Shown here one piece after another: positions 30,760-41,081 of a stretch of 64,000 nt of DNA. The notes below the pieces were generated by a model. The model had not been told where the DNA came from and did not search any database. It saw only the letters and a program-made list of their open reading frames with translations. Numbering within the stretch: the stretch's first letter is position 1; each line of letters begins with the position of its first letter. Made by a program: the position numbers and the translations under genes. This stretch comes from Pseudolabrys sp. (GTDB lineage Bacteria; Pseudomonadota; Alphaproteobacteria; Rhizobiales; Xanthobacteraceae): contig JALHNV010000006.1 in assembly GCA_022843325.1 (NCBI GenBank), positions 20,593 through 84,592 on the forward strand, written 5' to 3'.

Positions 30760-30770
30760 GGGCGGGCGGC

Positions 30771-31160
30771 TCAGGCCGCGTCCGGAAACACCGCGTCGAT
30801 CTTGCTCTTGAGGGTCTGCGCGTTGAACGGCTTGACGATGTAATTCGATACGCCGGCCTTCTTGGCGGCGATCACGTTCTCGGTCTTGGATTCCGCCGTC
30901 ACCATGATGAAGGGGATGCGGGCGAGGCCCGGATCGGAACGGACTTCCTGCAACAGGTCGTAACCGGTCATCGGCTCCATGTTCCAGTCGGAGATGACCA
31001 GGCCGTAGGGCCGCGTCCGCAACTTGTTGAGCGCTGCCGAGCCGTCGCTGGCGTCGTCGATGTGTTCGAACCCGAGCTGGCGCAGCAGGTTGCGAATGAT
31101 GCGGATCATCGTGTTGTAATCGTCGACGATCAGAACCGGCGTCGAGACGTCAATGGCCAT
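30771..31160 (-). CDS. Single-domain CheY-like response regulator
   Basis: PVLIVDDYNTMIRIIRNLLRQLGF...GLVISDWNMEPMTGYDLLQEVR...PFIMVTAE...NYIVKPFNAQTLKSKI. Confidence 0.93.
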   Translation of the reverse strand: MAIDVSTPVLIVDDYNTMIRIIRNLLRQLGFEHIDDASDGSAALNKLRTRPYGLVISDWNMEPMTGYDLLQEVRSDPGLARIPFIMVTAESKTENVIAAKKAGVSNYIVKPFNAQTLKSKIDAVFPDAA

Positions 31161-31318
31161 GCCCTTTCGCCCCGATGAGGGGCGCCCCTTCCTGGAGTAC
31201 GGTGGACCGTACCCATGGCGCTTGAATAACCGGTTAATTTGAAACTTTGTTTACGGCGCGGTAACCCTTTTGCCCGCTGAGACGGTGAGCGTGCCGTTAA
31301 CTTGAGCAATGTGACGCG

Positions 31319-32299
31319 ATGAACGAACAGACCTTGCCGGCCAAGAGCTTTACCGTCGTCCGCGATGGCGACATCGGCGCGCTGCATGGCGCCGTGGTGG
31401 CGCTCGGCAATTTCGACGGCGTGCATCGCGGCCACCGCACGGTGATCGCGGCGGCGCAGGCGCGCGCGGCCAAGCTGAACCGCAAGGCGGCGGCGCTGAC
31501 CTTCTCGCCGCATCCGCGGCTGTTCTTCCGCCCGCAGGACACGCTGTTCCAACTCTCCAGCGAGCACAACAAATTGCGGCTGCTGGCGGCGACGGGTCTC
31601 GACGGCGCCATCGTCATGCCGTTCGACGCCCAACTCGCCGCCACCTCGGCGCAGGATTTCATCGAGCAGATCCTTGTCGGCCGCTTCGGCATCGGCGGCG
31701 CCGTCATCGGCTTCGACTTTCATTTCGGCCAGAAGCGCGCTGGCTCGCCGGAATATCTGACGGAGCAGGGCGCCCGGCTCGGCTTTACCGTCGATGTCGT
31801 GCCGCCGCTGCGGGATGACGGGCGGCCTGTGTCTTCCGGTGAGGTTCGCAAGGACTTGTCCGAGGGGAAAGTAGAGGATGCGGCCCAACTGCTGGGCGCG
31901 CCCTGGTTCGTCACCGGCGAGGTTATCCATGGCGAGAAGCGCGGCCGCGAACTCGGTTTCCCCACCGCCAACCTCAAGCTCGATCCGTCCTGCGGGCTCA
32001 GGCACGGCATTTATGCCTTGCAGGTGCGGCTGGACGGCCGGCTGCATGACGGCGTTGCCAGTTTCGGCCGCCGGCCGACCTTCGACGACGGCGCGCCGCT
32101 GCTCGAGGTGTTCCTGTTCGACTTCAAGGGAGACCTCTACGGCCGCGAGATTGACGTCGCCTTCATCGGCTGGATCCGTCCCGAGCAGAAGTTCGAGTCG
32201 ATCGCGGCGCTGAAACAGGCGATGGACGGGGATGTGGCGCAAGCCCGCGCCGTGCTGAAGGCCGCGGGCGAGGCGTTTCCGATCCTACGGGAAATATAG
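31319..32299 (+). CDS. ribF: Bifunctional riboflavin kinase/FAD synthetase
   Basis: VVALGNFDGVHRGHRTVI...; VIGFDFHFGQKRAG; HGEKRGRELGFPTANL. Confidence 0.96.
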   Translation: MNEQTLPAKSFTVVRDGDIGALHGAVVALGNFDGVHRGHRTVIAAAQARAAKLNRKAAALTFSPHPRLFFRPQDTLFQLSSEHNKLRLLAATGLDGAIVMPFDAQLAATSAQDFIEQILVGRFGIGGAVIGFDFHFGQKRAGSPEYLTEQGARLGFTVDVVPPLRDDGRPVSSGEVRKDLSEGKVEDAAQLLGAPWFVTGEVIHGEKRGRELGFPTANLKLDPSCGLRHGIYALQVRLDGRLHDGVASFGRRPTFDDGAPLLEVFLFDFKGDLYGREIDVAFIGWIRPEQKFESIAALKQAMDGDVAQARAVLKAAGEAFPILREI

Positions 32300-32358
32300 G
32301 CTTTTCAGCCGTCGGCGCGGCCTTTCCGCAACGGAATCGGCCTGCTACATAGCGGCCC

Positions 32359-35300
32359 ATGTCCGACCCCAAAACACCGAAAACCGAACGCGATTACTCC
32401 GAAACGCTGTTCCTGCCGCAGACGGAATTCCCGATGCGCGCCGGCCTGCCGCAGAAGGAGCCCGAACTGCTGAAGCGCTGGCAGGAGAGCGATCTCTACG
32501 GCCAGTTGCGCGCCGCGTCCAAGGGCCGCGAGAAGTTCGTGCTGCACGACGGCCCGCCTTACGCCAACGGCAATATCCATATCGGCCACGCGCTCAACAA
32601 GATCCTCAAGGACGTGGTGACGCGCAGCCAGCAGATGCTCGGCTATGACTCGAACTACGTGCCGGGCTGGGACTGCCACGGCCTGCCGATCGAGTGGAAG
32701 ATCGAGGAAGAGAACTACCGCTCCAAGAACAAGGCCAAGCCGAACTTCTCCGATCCGGCGGCGATGGTGGCGTTCCGGCAGGAATGCCGTGCCTATGCGC
32801 AGAAGTGGCTGGACGTGCAGCGCGACGAGTTCAAGCGGCTCGGCGTCGAGGGTGACTGGGACCATCCTTATACGACGATGAGCTTCCCGGCCGAGGCGCA
32901 GATCGCGCGCGAGCTGATGAAGTTCGCTGCCAACGGCCTTTTGTATCGCGGCTCGAAGCCGGTGATGTGGAGCGTGGTCGAAAAGACCGCGCTGGCTGAG
33001 GCGGAGATCGAGTACGAGGACTACACCAGCGATACGGTGTGGGTGAAGTTTCCGGTTAAGTTGTCCAACGGCGGTGCAACAGACTCCGTCATGCCCGGGC
33101 TTGACCCGGGCATCCACGACTTGCTGCGTAACAAAGACGTGGATGGCCGGGACAAGCCCGGCCATGACGGTGTGGCGAGCGTCGTCATCTGGACGACGAC
33201 ACCGTGGACCCTGCCGGGCAACCGCGCCGTCTCATTCTCGCCAAAGGTCGAATACGGCCTCTACAAGGTCACCGATGCGCCGCCCGAAAACTGGGCGAAG
33301 GTCGGCGAACATTACATCCTGTCGAAGAATCTGGCCGGGGAGGTGTTCAAGCAGGCTAAGGTCGCGGCCTACGATCTGATCCAGGACGTCTCCGCCGGCG
33401 CGCTGACTGCGATGACGCTGCGTCATCCGCTCCACGGACGCGGGTACGACTTCGACGTGCCTTTGCTCCCCGGGGATCACGTCACCGACGACGCCGGCAC
33501 CGGCTTCGTCCACACCGCGCCCGGCCACGGCCGCGAGGACTTCGAGGTCTGGACCGCGCATGCGCGCGCCCTTGAAGCACGCGGCATCAACCCCGCCATC
33601 CCCTATACCGTCGACGAGAACGGCGCGCTGACCGAGGCTGCGCCCGGTTTCACCGGCAAGCGCGTCATCAACGACAAGGGCGAGAAGGGCGACGCCAACG
33701 ACGCCGTCATCAAGGCGCTGGCGGAAGCCGGCAATATCATCGCGCGCGGCCGCCTCAAGCATCAGTATCCGCATTCGTGGCGCTCGAAGAAGCCGATCAT
33801 CTTCCGCAACACGCCGCAGTGGTTCATCGCCATGGACAAGGATGTCGATACGTCCGGCGACACGCTGCGGGCGCGGGCGCTGCAGGCGATCTCCGTCACG
33901 CGCTGGGTGCCGGAGCAGGGCCAGAACCGCATCACCGGCATGATCGAAGGCCGCCCCGACTGGGTGATCTCGCGGCAGCGCGCCTGGGGCGTGCCGATCG
34001 CCGTGTTCATCAAGGAAAAGCCGGACGGCTCGGTCGAAATCCTGCAGGACCTGGAGGTCGAGCGCCGCATCCTCGAGGCTTTCGAGCAGGAAGGCGCCGA
34101 CGCCTGGTATGCCGACGGCGCGCGCGAGCGCTTCCTTGGGCCAAAGCTCGCCAGCGAGACCTGGAAGAAAGTCGACGACATCTGCGATGTCTGGTTCGAT
34201 TCCGGCTCGACGCACGCCTTCGTGCTCGAAGACCCGGTGCACTTCCCGCAGCTTGCCGGCATCAAGCGCAAGGCGGTCGGCGGCGCCGATACCGTGATGT
34301 ATCTGGAAGGCTCCGACCAGCACCGCGGCTGGTTTCATTCTTCGCTGCTGGAGAGCTGCGGCACGCGCGGCCGCGCGCCCTTCGACGTGGTGCTGACGCA
34401 CGGCTTCGTGCTCGACGAGCAGGGCCGCAAGATGTCGAAGTCGACCGGCAACGTCACCGCGCCGCAGGACGTCATCAAGCAGTCCGGCGCCGACATCCTG
34501 CGCATGTGGGTCTGCGCTTCCGATTATGCCGACGACCTTCGCATCGGACCGGAAATTCTCAAGACCACCGCCGATACCTATCGCAAGCTGCGCAACACGC
34601 TGCGCTGGATGCTGGGTACGCTCAGCCATTTCCGCGAGGAGGATCGCGTCAAGTTCGAGCGCATGCCCGAGCTCGAGCGGCTGATGCTGCACCGGCTGTC
34701 CGAACTCGACACCCTGGTGCGGCAGGCTTATGCCGATTTCGACTACAAGCGCATCTTCGCGGCGCTGTCGGCCTTCATGACGTCGGACCTGTCGGCGTTC
34801 TATTTCGACATCCGCAAGGACGCGCTGTATTGCGATCCCTATTCGTCAGTCACGCGCAAGGCGTGTCTGACGGTGGTCGATCATCTGTTCCGCTGCACCG
34901 TGGTGTGGCTGGCGCCGATGCTCTGTTTCACCGCGGAAGAGAGCTGGGCGGCCCGCTACGGCGCCGATGCCAAGTCGGTGCATCTCGAACAGTTTCCGGA
35001 ATTGCCGGCGGCATGGCGCGACGACAGACTGGCCGAGAAGTGGCGCAAGGTGCGCACGGTGCGCCGCGTGGTCACCGGCGCGCTGGAGATCGAGCGGGCG
35101 CAGAAGCGCATCGGTTCGTCGCTGGAGGCGCATCCGATCGTCCATGTCTCCAATCAGGAACTGTTCGAGGCGGTGGTCGATATCGATCTCGCGGAAATCT
35201 GTATCACGTCGGCGGCGACGCTGGTGGAAGACGAGGGGCCGGCGAATGCGTTCCGGGCGCCGGACGTCAACGGCGTCGCGGTGGTGCCGAACCTTGCCGA

Positions 35301-35430
35301 GGGCACCAAGTGCGCGCGGTCGTGGAAGATCCTCACCAATATCGGCGCCGACCCCGCCTACCCGGACGTCTCGCCGCGCGACGCCAAGGCGTTGCGCGAA
35401 TGGGAATCCCTGCGCAAGGCGGCGGAGTGA
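32359..35430 (+). CDS. ileS: Isoleucyl-tRNA synthetase, with in-frame palindromic element
   Basis: [61 protein letters not shown]; extra peptide [30 protein letters not shown] before [10 protein letters not shown]. Confidence 0.97.
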   Translation: MSDPKTPKTERDYSETLFLPQTEFPMRAGLPQKEPELLKRWQESDLYGQLRAASKGREKFVLHDGPPYANGNIHIGHALNKILKDVVTRSQQMLGYDSNYVPGWDCHGLPIEWKIEEENYRSKNKAKPNFSDPAAMVAFRQECRAYAQKWLDVQRDEFKRLGVEGDWDHPYTTMSFPAEAQIARELMKFAANGLLYRGSKPVMWSVVEKTALAEAEIEYEDYTSDTVWVKFPVKLSNGGATDSVMPGLDPGIHDLLRNKDVDGRDKPGHDGVASVVIWTTTPWTLPGNRAVSFSPKVEYGLYKVTDAPPENWAKVGEHYILSKNLAGEVFKQAKVAAYDLIQDVSAGALTAMTLRHPLHGRGYDFDVPLLPGDHVTDDAGTGFVHTAPGHGREDFEVWTAHARALEARGINPAIPYTVDENGALTEAAPGFTGKRVINDKGEKGDANDAVIKALAEAGNIIARGRLKHQYPHSWRSKKPIIFRNTPQWFIAMDKDVDTSGDTLRARALQAISVTRWVPEQGQNRITGMIEGRPDWVISRQRAWGVPIAVFIKEKPDGSVEILQDLEVERRILEAFEQEGADAWYADGARERFLGPKLASETWKKVDDICDVWFDSGSTHAFVLEDPVHFPQLAGIKRKAVGGADTVMYLEGSDQHRGWFHSSLLESCGTRGRAPFDVVLTHGFVLDEQGRKMSKSTGNVTAPQDVIKQSGADILRMWVCASDYADDLRIGPEILKTTADTYRKLRNTLRWMLGTLSHFREEDRVKFERMPELERLMLHRLSELDTLVRQAYADFDYKRIFAALSAFMTSDLSAFYFDIRKDALYCDPYSSVTRKACLTVVDHLFRCTVVWLAPMLCFTAEESWAARYGADAKSVHLEQFPELPAAWRDDRLAEKWRKVRTVRRVVTGALEIERAQKRIGSSLEAHPIVHVSNQELFEAVVDIDLAEICITSAATLVEDEGPANAFRAPDVNGVAVVPNLAEGTKCARSWKILTNIGADPAYPDVSPRDAKALREWESLRKAAE
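33086..33172. repeat. ~88-bp nested palindromic element, copy 1, inside ileS
   Basis: cgtcATGCCCGGGcttgaCCCGGGCATCCACGacttgctgcgtaacaaagaCGTGGATGGCCGGGacaagCCCGGCCATGACgg; outer stem CATCCACG/CGTGGATG and two arm hairpins; near-identical architecture at 43443 and 45098. Confidence 0.9.
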
Positions 35431-35440
35431 TCGACGCTCG

Positions 35441-35959
35441 ATGACCGAAAGCAACGCGTATCTATGGGGCCCCCTGACCCTGTTCGGCCTGACTATCGCA
35501 GCGGTCGTCGGCGTGCTCGATCAGGCCAGCAAGCTGTATCTGCTGTTCGTGCATGACCTCGGCGCAAATCCTGTGCGCCTCGGGCCGTTTCTCGATCTGG
35601 TGCTGGCGCGCAATACCGGCATCAGCTACGGCCTGTTCCAGTCCGACGGGGCGCTGGTGCGGTGGCTGCTGCTCGGGTTCAAGGTGGTGGCGGTGGCGTT
35701 CCTGTGGGTCTGGCTGGCACGGGCGGAAAATCGTCTCACCGCGCTGTCCTTGGGCCTCATCATCGGCGGGGCGGTCGGCAACGCCATCGACAGGCTGGCC
35801 CATGGCTGGGTGGTTGATTTCGTATTTTTTCACATTCAGACCGCCGATTGGCGGTTCAATTGGTACGTTTTTAACCTCGCCGATGTCGCCATCGTTGCCG
35901 GGGTGGTCGGTCTGCTGTATGAGTCCCTGGTCGGCGTCCGCGCCGCAAAAGCGCCCTGA
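35441..35959 (+). CDS. lspA: Lipoprotein signal peptidase
   Basis: VGVLDQASKLYLLF, LVLARNTGISYGLF, GGAVGNAIDRLAHGWVVDFVFFH...FNLADVAI. Confidence 0.95.
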   Translation: MTESNAYLWGPLTLFGLTIAAVVGVLDQASKLYLLFVHDLGANPVRLGPFLDLVLARNTGISYGLFQSDGALVRWLLLGFKVVAVAFLWVWLARAENRLTALSLGLIIGGAVGNAIDRLAHGWVVDFVFFHIQTADWRFNWYVFNLADVAIVAGVVGLLYESLVGVRAAKAP

Positions 35960-36058
35960 TCCGCGACCATAAACTGAGGGTTAGCGCCTCGGAAAAGATG
36001 CGCCCACTCTGTCGATGCCGGAATGCCGCAGCAGTTTACGGTTAACGGCCAGATTTGG

Positions 36059-36775
36059 ATGAGCACCATGTTGCCGACCCGCCAGTCCACCCGACTTTCC
36101 CTCTGCGCGGCCTTTGGCCTGACGCTCGGTGCCGCCCTGGTATCGGTGCCTGTTCCGGCCTTCGCCGACGACGAAAATCCCGCCTGGGATACCAAGATTT
36201 TCCGCAGCATTCTGGAAGGCTTCGGCTTGCAGCGCGGCGGCAATGGCATCGTGTACCAGGAGCGGGCCCCGCTGGTCATTCCGCCGACCGCGACGCTGCC
36301 CCCGCCGGAAGTCAGCGGTGCGGCTGCGACCAACAATCCGGCCTGGCCGAACGATCCTGATGTTGCCAAGCAGCGGACCGAAGCCAGGCTCGAGCGCGAT
36401 CGGCGTCGTACCTTTGCGTCGGACGTTATCCTAAAAGAACAGCGTGTGTTGAGCCCGTCGGAGTTGACGCCCGGCGGAGCCCCGTCGCGCAATCGCGCGC
36501 CGGTCGATGACGGCGGCTACCCGGTGTCGGCCTATGGTTCCGGCAGCCAATTCGACGATCTCGGTCGCAGCCGCAGCAGCAGTTTGTTCAGCAACATATT
36601 CGGTGGCGGCAAGAACGAAACCGTCCGATTCACCGGCGAGCCGGCGCGTTCATCGTTGACCGATCCGCCGCCGGGCTACCAGACGCCGTCGCCGAACCAG
36701 CCCTACGGTCTGTCCAGCGGTACGACTGCGCCGAAGCCGGTCAATGACATGCTCACGCGGCACGAGGCTCGATAG
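36059..36775 (+). CDS. Secreted hypothetical protein
   Basis: Signal peptide ending VPVPAFADD; NPAWDTKIFRSILEGFGLQRGGNGIVYQERAPLVIPPT...; position between lspA and M16 genes. Confidence 0.75.
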   Translation: MSTMLPTRQSTRLSLCAAFGLTLGAALVSVPVPAFADDENPAWDTKIFRSILEGFGLQRGGNGIVYQERAPLVIPPTATLPPPEVSGAAATNNPAWPNDPDVAKQRTEARLERDRRRTFASDVILKEQRVLSPSELTPGGAPSRNRAPVDDGGYPVSAYGSGSQFDDLGRSRSSSLFSNIFGGGKNETVRFTGEPARSSLTDPPPGYQTPSPNQPYGLSSGTTAPKPVNDMLTRHEAR

Positions 36776-36879
36776 CGCCAGCGCTATTGGGCTGATGCGT
36801 GGGGCGGCGGCGATGCCGCGGCACGCTCCCGCGATTCAGGTTTTGCGGCAGCAACCCCGAACATATTGAGGCATCGCCT

Positions 36880-38256
36880 GTGATCGCCACGACCGCTTCC
36901 GTCGCTCGCGCCCTCTGCGTCACGATTGCGGCGCTAGTCAGTGTGGCGGCGTCGGCAGCCCCCTCAGGCGACTCTCGCGTGGCGTCCTACACGCTGTCGA
37001 ATGGTCTTGAACTGGTGGTCATTCCCGATCATCGCGCGCCCGTCGTTACGCACATGATCTGGTACAAGGTCGGCGCTGCCGACGAGACGCCGGGCAAGTC
37101 GGGACTGGCGCATTTCCTCGAACATCTTCTGTTCAAGGGCACCGAGAGGCACCCGGCCGGCCGCTTCTCGCAGGAGGTCGCCCGCTTTGGTGGGCAGGAG
37201 AACGCCTTCACGTCCAGCGATTACACCGGCTATTTCCAGCGTGTACCGAGCGAGAAGCTCAAGGACGTGATGGAGTTCGAAGCCGACCGCATGACCGGAC
37301 TGCAACTCACCGACGCGGTGGTGCTGCCGGAGCGCGACGTGATCCTTGAGGAGCGCAATTCGCGCGTCGAGAACAATCCGCGGGCGCGGCTCGGCGAACA
37401 GATGGATGCCGCGTTGTATCTCAACCACCCTTATGGCCGGCCGGTGATCGGCTGGCGCCACGAGATCGAAAAGCTGACGCTCGACGATGCCGTCGTTTTC
37501 TACCGTCGATTCTATGCGCCGAACGGCGCCATCGTGGTAATCGCCGGCGACGTCAAGGCGGCCGAGGCGCTCAAGTTCGCCGAAGAGACCTACGGTAAAA
37601 TACCGCGCCAGAGTTCGCTGGCGCCGCGCCAGCGGCCGCAGGAGCCGCCTCCGGCGTCGCCGCGCACGCTGACGCTGGCCGACCCGCGCGTCGAGCAGCC
37701 GGCGATGCAGCGCTCCTATCTGGCGCCGTCTTTTGCCACCGCCAAACCGGGCCAGTCGGAGGCGCTGGAAGTGCTCTCCCACATCCTCGGCGCGGGCTCC
37801 AACAGCCGGCTCTACCGTGCGCTGGTTGTTGAGAAGGGCGTCGCCGTTGCGGCGGGTGCGTGGTACCAGAGTTCGGCGCTCGACATGTCCAAGTTCGCCG
37901 TTTATGGCGCGCCGCGCGATGGCGTCACGCTTCCGCAACTCGAAAGTGAAATGGATGCCGTGATCGCGCGGCTGATCGCCGACGGCGTCACCGCCGAAGA
38001 ACTCGAGCGCAGCAAGTCGCGGTTGATCGCCGATGCGATCTACGCCCAAGACAATCAGGCCAGCATGGTGCGCTGGTATGGCGCGGCGTTGACCACAGGC
38101 GCCACCGTCGCCGACGTGCAGCGCTGGCCCGAGCGCATCCGCGCGGTCACCGCCGCCCAGGTCCAGGAAGCGGCGCGCGAATGGCTGGACAAGCGGCGCT
38201 CGGTTACCGGCTATCTGATCAAGGATGTCAGCGTACCGCCGGAGAAGCGCTCATGA
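36880..38256 (+). CDS. M16 family zinc metallopeptidase (active subunit)
   Basis: GTG start; SGLAHFLEHLLFKGTERHPAGRFS carries HxxEH. Confidence 0.93.
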   Translation: MIATTASVARALCVTIAALVSVAASAAPSGDSRVASYTLSNGLELVVIPDHRAPVVTHMIWYKVGAADETPGKSGLAHFLEHLLFKGTERHPAGRFSQEVARFGGQENAFTSSDYTGYFQRVPSEKLKDVMEFEADRMTGLQLTDAVVLPERDVILEERNSRVENNPRARLGEQMDAALYLNHPYGRPVIGWRHEIEKLTLDDAVVFYRRFYAPNGAIVVIAGDVKAAEALKFAEETYGKIPRQSSLAPRQRPQEPPPASPRTLTLADPRVEQPAMQRSYLAPSFATAKPGQSEALEVLSHILGAGSNSRLYRALVVEKGVAVAAGAWYQSSALDMSKFAVYGAPRDGVTLPQLESEMDAVIARLIADGVTAEELERSKSRLIADAIYAQDNQASMVRWYGAALTTGATVADVQRWPERIRAVTAAQVQEAAREWLDKRRSVTGYLIKDVSVPPEKRS

Positions 38257-39575
38257 GCCGCTGGTTCGCTCCGATTGCCATCGCCGCAGCGGCGCTGCTG
38301 ACGGCGGCCCCCGCCGCAGCGGTGACGATCGAAAGGATTACCAGTCCATCGGGCATTGCGGCGTGGCTGGTGCGCGAGCAGGCGGTGCCGCTGGTCGCGC
38401 TTAATTACGCCTTTTCCGGCGGCTCCGCGCAGGATCCGGCGGAAAAAGGCGGCGTTGCCAATTTGGCCGCCAGCCTGCTCGACGAGGGCGCCGGCGATCT
38501 CGACAGCAAGACCTTTCACGAGCGGCTTGAGAACAAGGCCATCGAACTGAGCTTCAGCGTCGGCCGCGACTATTTCCGCGGCTCGCTGCGGGTGCTCAAC
38601 GAGCATCGCACCGAGGCTTTTGACGTGTTGCGGCTGGCGCTGACGGCGCCGCGCTTCGACACCGCCGATGTCGAGCGGGTGCGCGGCCAGATACTCTCAG
38701 GCCTGCGCCGAGACACCACCAACCCGAACAATATCGGCAGCGACAACTGGTGGCAGACGGCCTTCCCGGGCCATCCTTACGGCCGCGACGCGAAGGGCAC
38801 ACTCGAAACCGTGCCGCGCATCGGCGTCCCCGACCTGCGCGATTATGTGCGACGCGTCTTCGCGCGCAACGACCTGACGATTTCGATCGTCGGCGATATC
38901 GATGCCAAGACGGCCGGCGAACTGATCGACCGCGCCTTCGCCAAATTGCCGGCCAAGAACGACCTCAAGCCCGTTCCCGCCGTCACACCGGCCGGACTCG
39001 GCCGCCGCAACGTCATCACGCTCGATGTGCCGCAGGCCGTGGTGACCTTTGGCGGCAATGGGCTGGCGCGCAACGATCCTGACTTCATGGCGGCCTATGT
39101 CGTGAATCATATCCTCGGCGGCGGCAGTTTCTCGTCGCGCCTGTACCGTGAGGTGCGCGAAAAGCGCGGGCTCGCCTACGGCGTGTCCAGCAATCTTGTG
39201 TGGTTCAATCACGCCGCCATCCTGTTGGGCGGCACGGCGACCCGGGCCGACCGCACCGGCGACGTGCTGGCGATCATCGAGGCGGAAACCAAACGCATGG
39301 CCGCAGAAGGACCGACCGCCGACGAACTGGCGGCGGCGAAATCCTTCCTCAAGGGCTCCTATGCGCTGTCCCTCGACACCTCGACCAAGATCGCCGCGCA
39401 GCTGACGCAGATACAGCTCGACAATCTCGGCATCGATTACATCGACCGCCGCGGCGCCATGATCGACTCCATTACCCTCGACGACGCCAAGCGGGCCGCC
39501 AAGCGGCTCTATGACGGCGGCCTCCTGATGACCGTCGTCGGCCGGCCGGCCGGGGTGCTTTCCACCGGCCAGTGA
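38253..39575 (+). CDS. M16 family peptidase homologue lacking HxxEH (inactive partner)
   Basis: ALNYAFSGGSAQDPAEKGGVANLAASLLDEGAGD replaces HxxEH; HILGGGSFSSRLYREVREKRGLAYGV. Overlaps upstream stop. Confidence 0.92.
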   Translation: MSRWFAPIAIAAAALLTAAPAAAVTIERITSPSGIAAWLVREQAVPLVALNYAFSGGSAQDPAEKGGVANLAASLLDEGAGDLDSKTFHERLENKAIELSFSVGRDYFRGSLRVLNEHRTEAFDVLRLALTAPRFDTADVERVRGQILSGLRRDTTNPNNIGSDNWWQTAFPGHPYGRDAKGTLETVPRIGVPDLRDYVRRVFARNDLTISIVGDIDAKTAGELIDRAFAKLPAKNDLKPVPAVTPAGLGRRNVITLDVPQAVVTFGGNGLARNDPDFMAAYVVNHILGGGSFSSRLYREVREKRGLAYGVSSNLVWFNHAAILLGGTATRADRTGDVLAIIEAETKRMAAEGPTADELAAAKSFLKGSYALSLDTSTKIAAQLTQIQLDNLGIDYIDRRGAMIDSITLDDAKRAAKRLYDGGLLMTVVGRPAGVLSTGQ

Positions 39576-39638
39576 ACCGTTGCGCGGGCCAGACGTTAGC
39601 AGCGATATTGTCGCTCATATTTTTATGGACGGGGCCCG

Positions 39639-40955
39639 ATGACCATTCAGCAATCCATCGATAATGCGCTTGAGAAAAACATCGGCGCGCACGGCGTGGA
39701 CGGCAGCGTCCTGAAACAGGCGCTGGCCCGCGCCGAAGGCGCGCTCGAAACCTTGCGCAAGCAGTATGCCGACGGCAGCCTGCCGCTGCTGCAACTGCCG
39801 CAGAAGGGTGACGATGTCGCGGCGCTGAAGGATCAGGCCCGGCAACTGGCGGACCGCGCCACCGATGTTGTCATCATGGGCACCGGCGGCTCGAGCCTCG
39901 GCGGCCAGACGCTGGCGCAACTGGCCTGGCACGGCGTGCCGGGCGTCGGCGCGCTCCGCAATCCGCCGCGCCTGCATTTCCTCGACAACATCGATCCGGA
40001 GTCCTACGCCGAACTGCTGAAGCGGCTGCCGCATGCGAGCACCCGCTTTGTCGCCATCTCCAAGTCCGGCGGCACCGCCGAGACGCTGATGCAGACCATC
40101 GCGGCGCTGTCGGCGCTGAAGGCGCAGAACCTCGGCCCGCGCATTCCCGATATCTTCCTCGGCCTTACCGAGCCGGCCAAGGCGGGCAAGCGCAACGGCC
40201 TGCGCGAACTGCTGGCGCATCACAAGGTGCCGTGCCTTGATCATGACACCGGCGTCGGCGGACGTTTCTCGGCGCTGACCAATGTCGGCCTGCTGCCGGC
40301 CTCGATGCTCGGGCTCGATATCGCCGCCGTGCGCGCGGGCGCCGCGCTGGCGCTGGCGCCGGTGCTGGCGAAGAAGCCGGCAGCCGAGGTCCCTGCGGCG
40401 CTGGGCGCCGCGCTGGCGGTGGCGCTGGCCGAGAGCAAGGGCAAGAGCATCAGCGTGCTGATGGCCTATACCGACCGGCTGGAGCGCTTCACGCGCTGGT
40501 ATGTGCAGCTCTGGGCCGAAAGCCTCGGCAAGAACGGCAAGGGCACCACGCCGGTCGCTGCGCTCGGGCCGGTCGATCAGCACAGCCAGGTACAGCTCTA
40601 TCTCGGCGGACCACGCGACAAGCTGTTCACGGTGATCACGCTGGCCGCGGCTGGGCTCGGACCGAAGATGGATGCCGCGCTGTCGAAACTCGCCGGCGAG
40701 CCGGATTTCGCCGGCAAGACCCTCGGCGATCTCGTGGCGGCGGAAGGCCGCGCCACCGCCGAGACGCTGGCCAAGAATGGTTGCCCGGTGCGCACCATGC
40801 ATCTCGACAAGCTCGACGAGGAGAGCCTGGGCGAATTGATGATGCATTTCATGCTGGAGACCATCATCGCCGCGCATCTCCTGGGTGTCGACGCCTTCGA
40901 CCAGCCGGCGGTGGAAGAGGGCAAGGTGCTGGCGAAGAAGTATCTGAGCAGCTAG
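39639..40955 (+). CDS. pgi: Glucose-6-phosphate isomerase
   Basis: VVIMGTGGSSLGGQTLAQLA, VAISKSGGTAETLMQ, GGRFSALTNVGLLPASMLGLD, PVDQHSQVQLYLGGP. Confidence 0.88.
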   Translation: MTIQQSIDNALEKNIGAHGVDGSVLKQALARAEGALETLRKQYADGSLPLLQLPQKGDDVAALKDQARQLADRATDVVIMGTGGSSLGGQTLAQLAWHGVPGVGALRNPPRLHFLDNIDPESYAELLKRLPHASTRFVAISKSGGTAETLMQTIAALSALKAQNLGPRIPDIFLGLTEPAKAGKRNGLRELLAHHKVPCLDHDTGVGGRFSALTNVGLLPASMLGLDIAAVRAGAALALAPVLAKKPAAEVPAALGAALAVALAESKGKSISVLMAYTDRLERFTRWYVQLWAESLGKNGKGTTPVAALGPVDQHSQVQLYLGGPRDKLFTVITLAAAGLGPKMDAALSKLAGEPDFAGKTLGDLVAAEGRATAETLAKNGCPVRTMHLDKLDEESLGELMMHFMLETIIAAHLLGVDAFDQPAVEEGKVLAKKYLSS

Positions 40956-40959
40956 CACC

Positions 40960-41055
40960 GCTCGTTCCCGCGCAAGCGGGGACCCAGATCGATATCACAT
41001 TCGATCGTGATCGTGATCTTGGCCCTGGATTCCCGCTTGCGCGGGTTTGAGCGGG
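40960..41055. repeat. Palindromic repeat GTTCCCGCGCAAGCGGGGACCCAG...CTGGATTCCCGCTTGCGCGGG, copy 2
   Basis: Arms homologous to 20365-20451; internal segment differs (gatcgatatcacattcgatcgtgatcgtgatc). Confidence 0.8.
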
Positions 41056-41081
41056 TCTTGGGGAACGCCGCCTGATGGCGC

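Noticed and set aside
32305-33165. Minus-strand ORF starting [11 protein letters not shown]...KPGHDG
   Set aside because: The N-terminus is translation of the palindromic repeat, a common source of spurious ORFs; the rest is antisense to ileS.
38253-39575. Possible pseudogenised M16 peptidase because HxxEH is missing
   Set aside because: The full-length frame is intact and such inactive partners are normal in M16 heterodimers.
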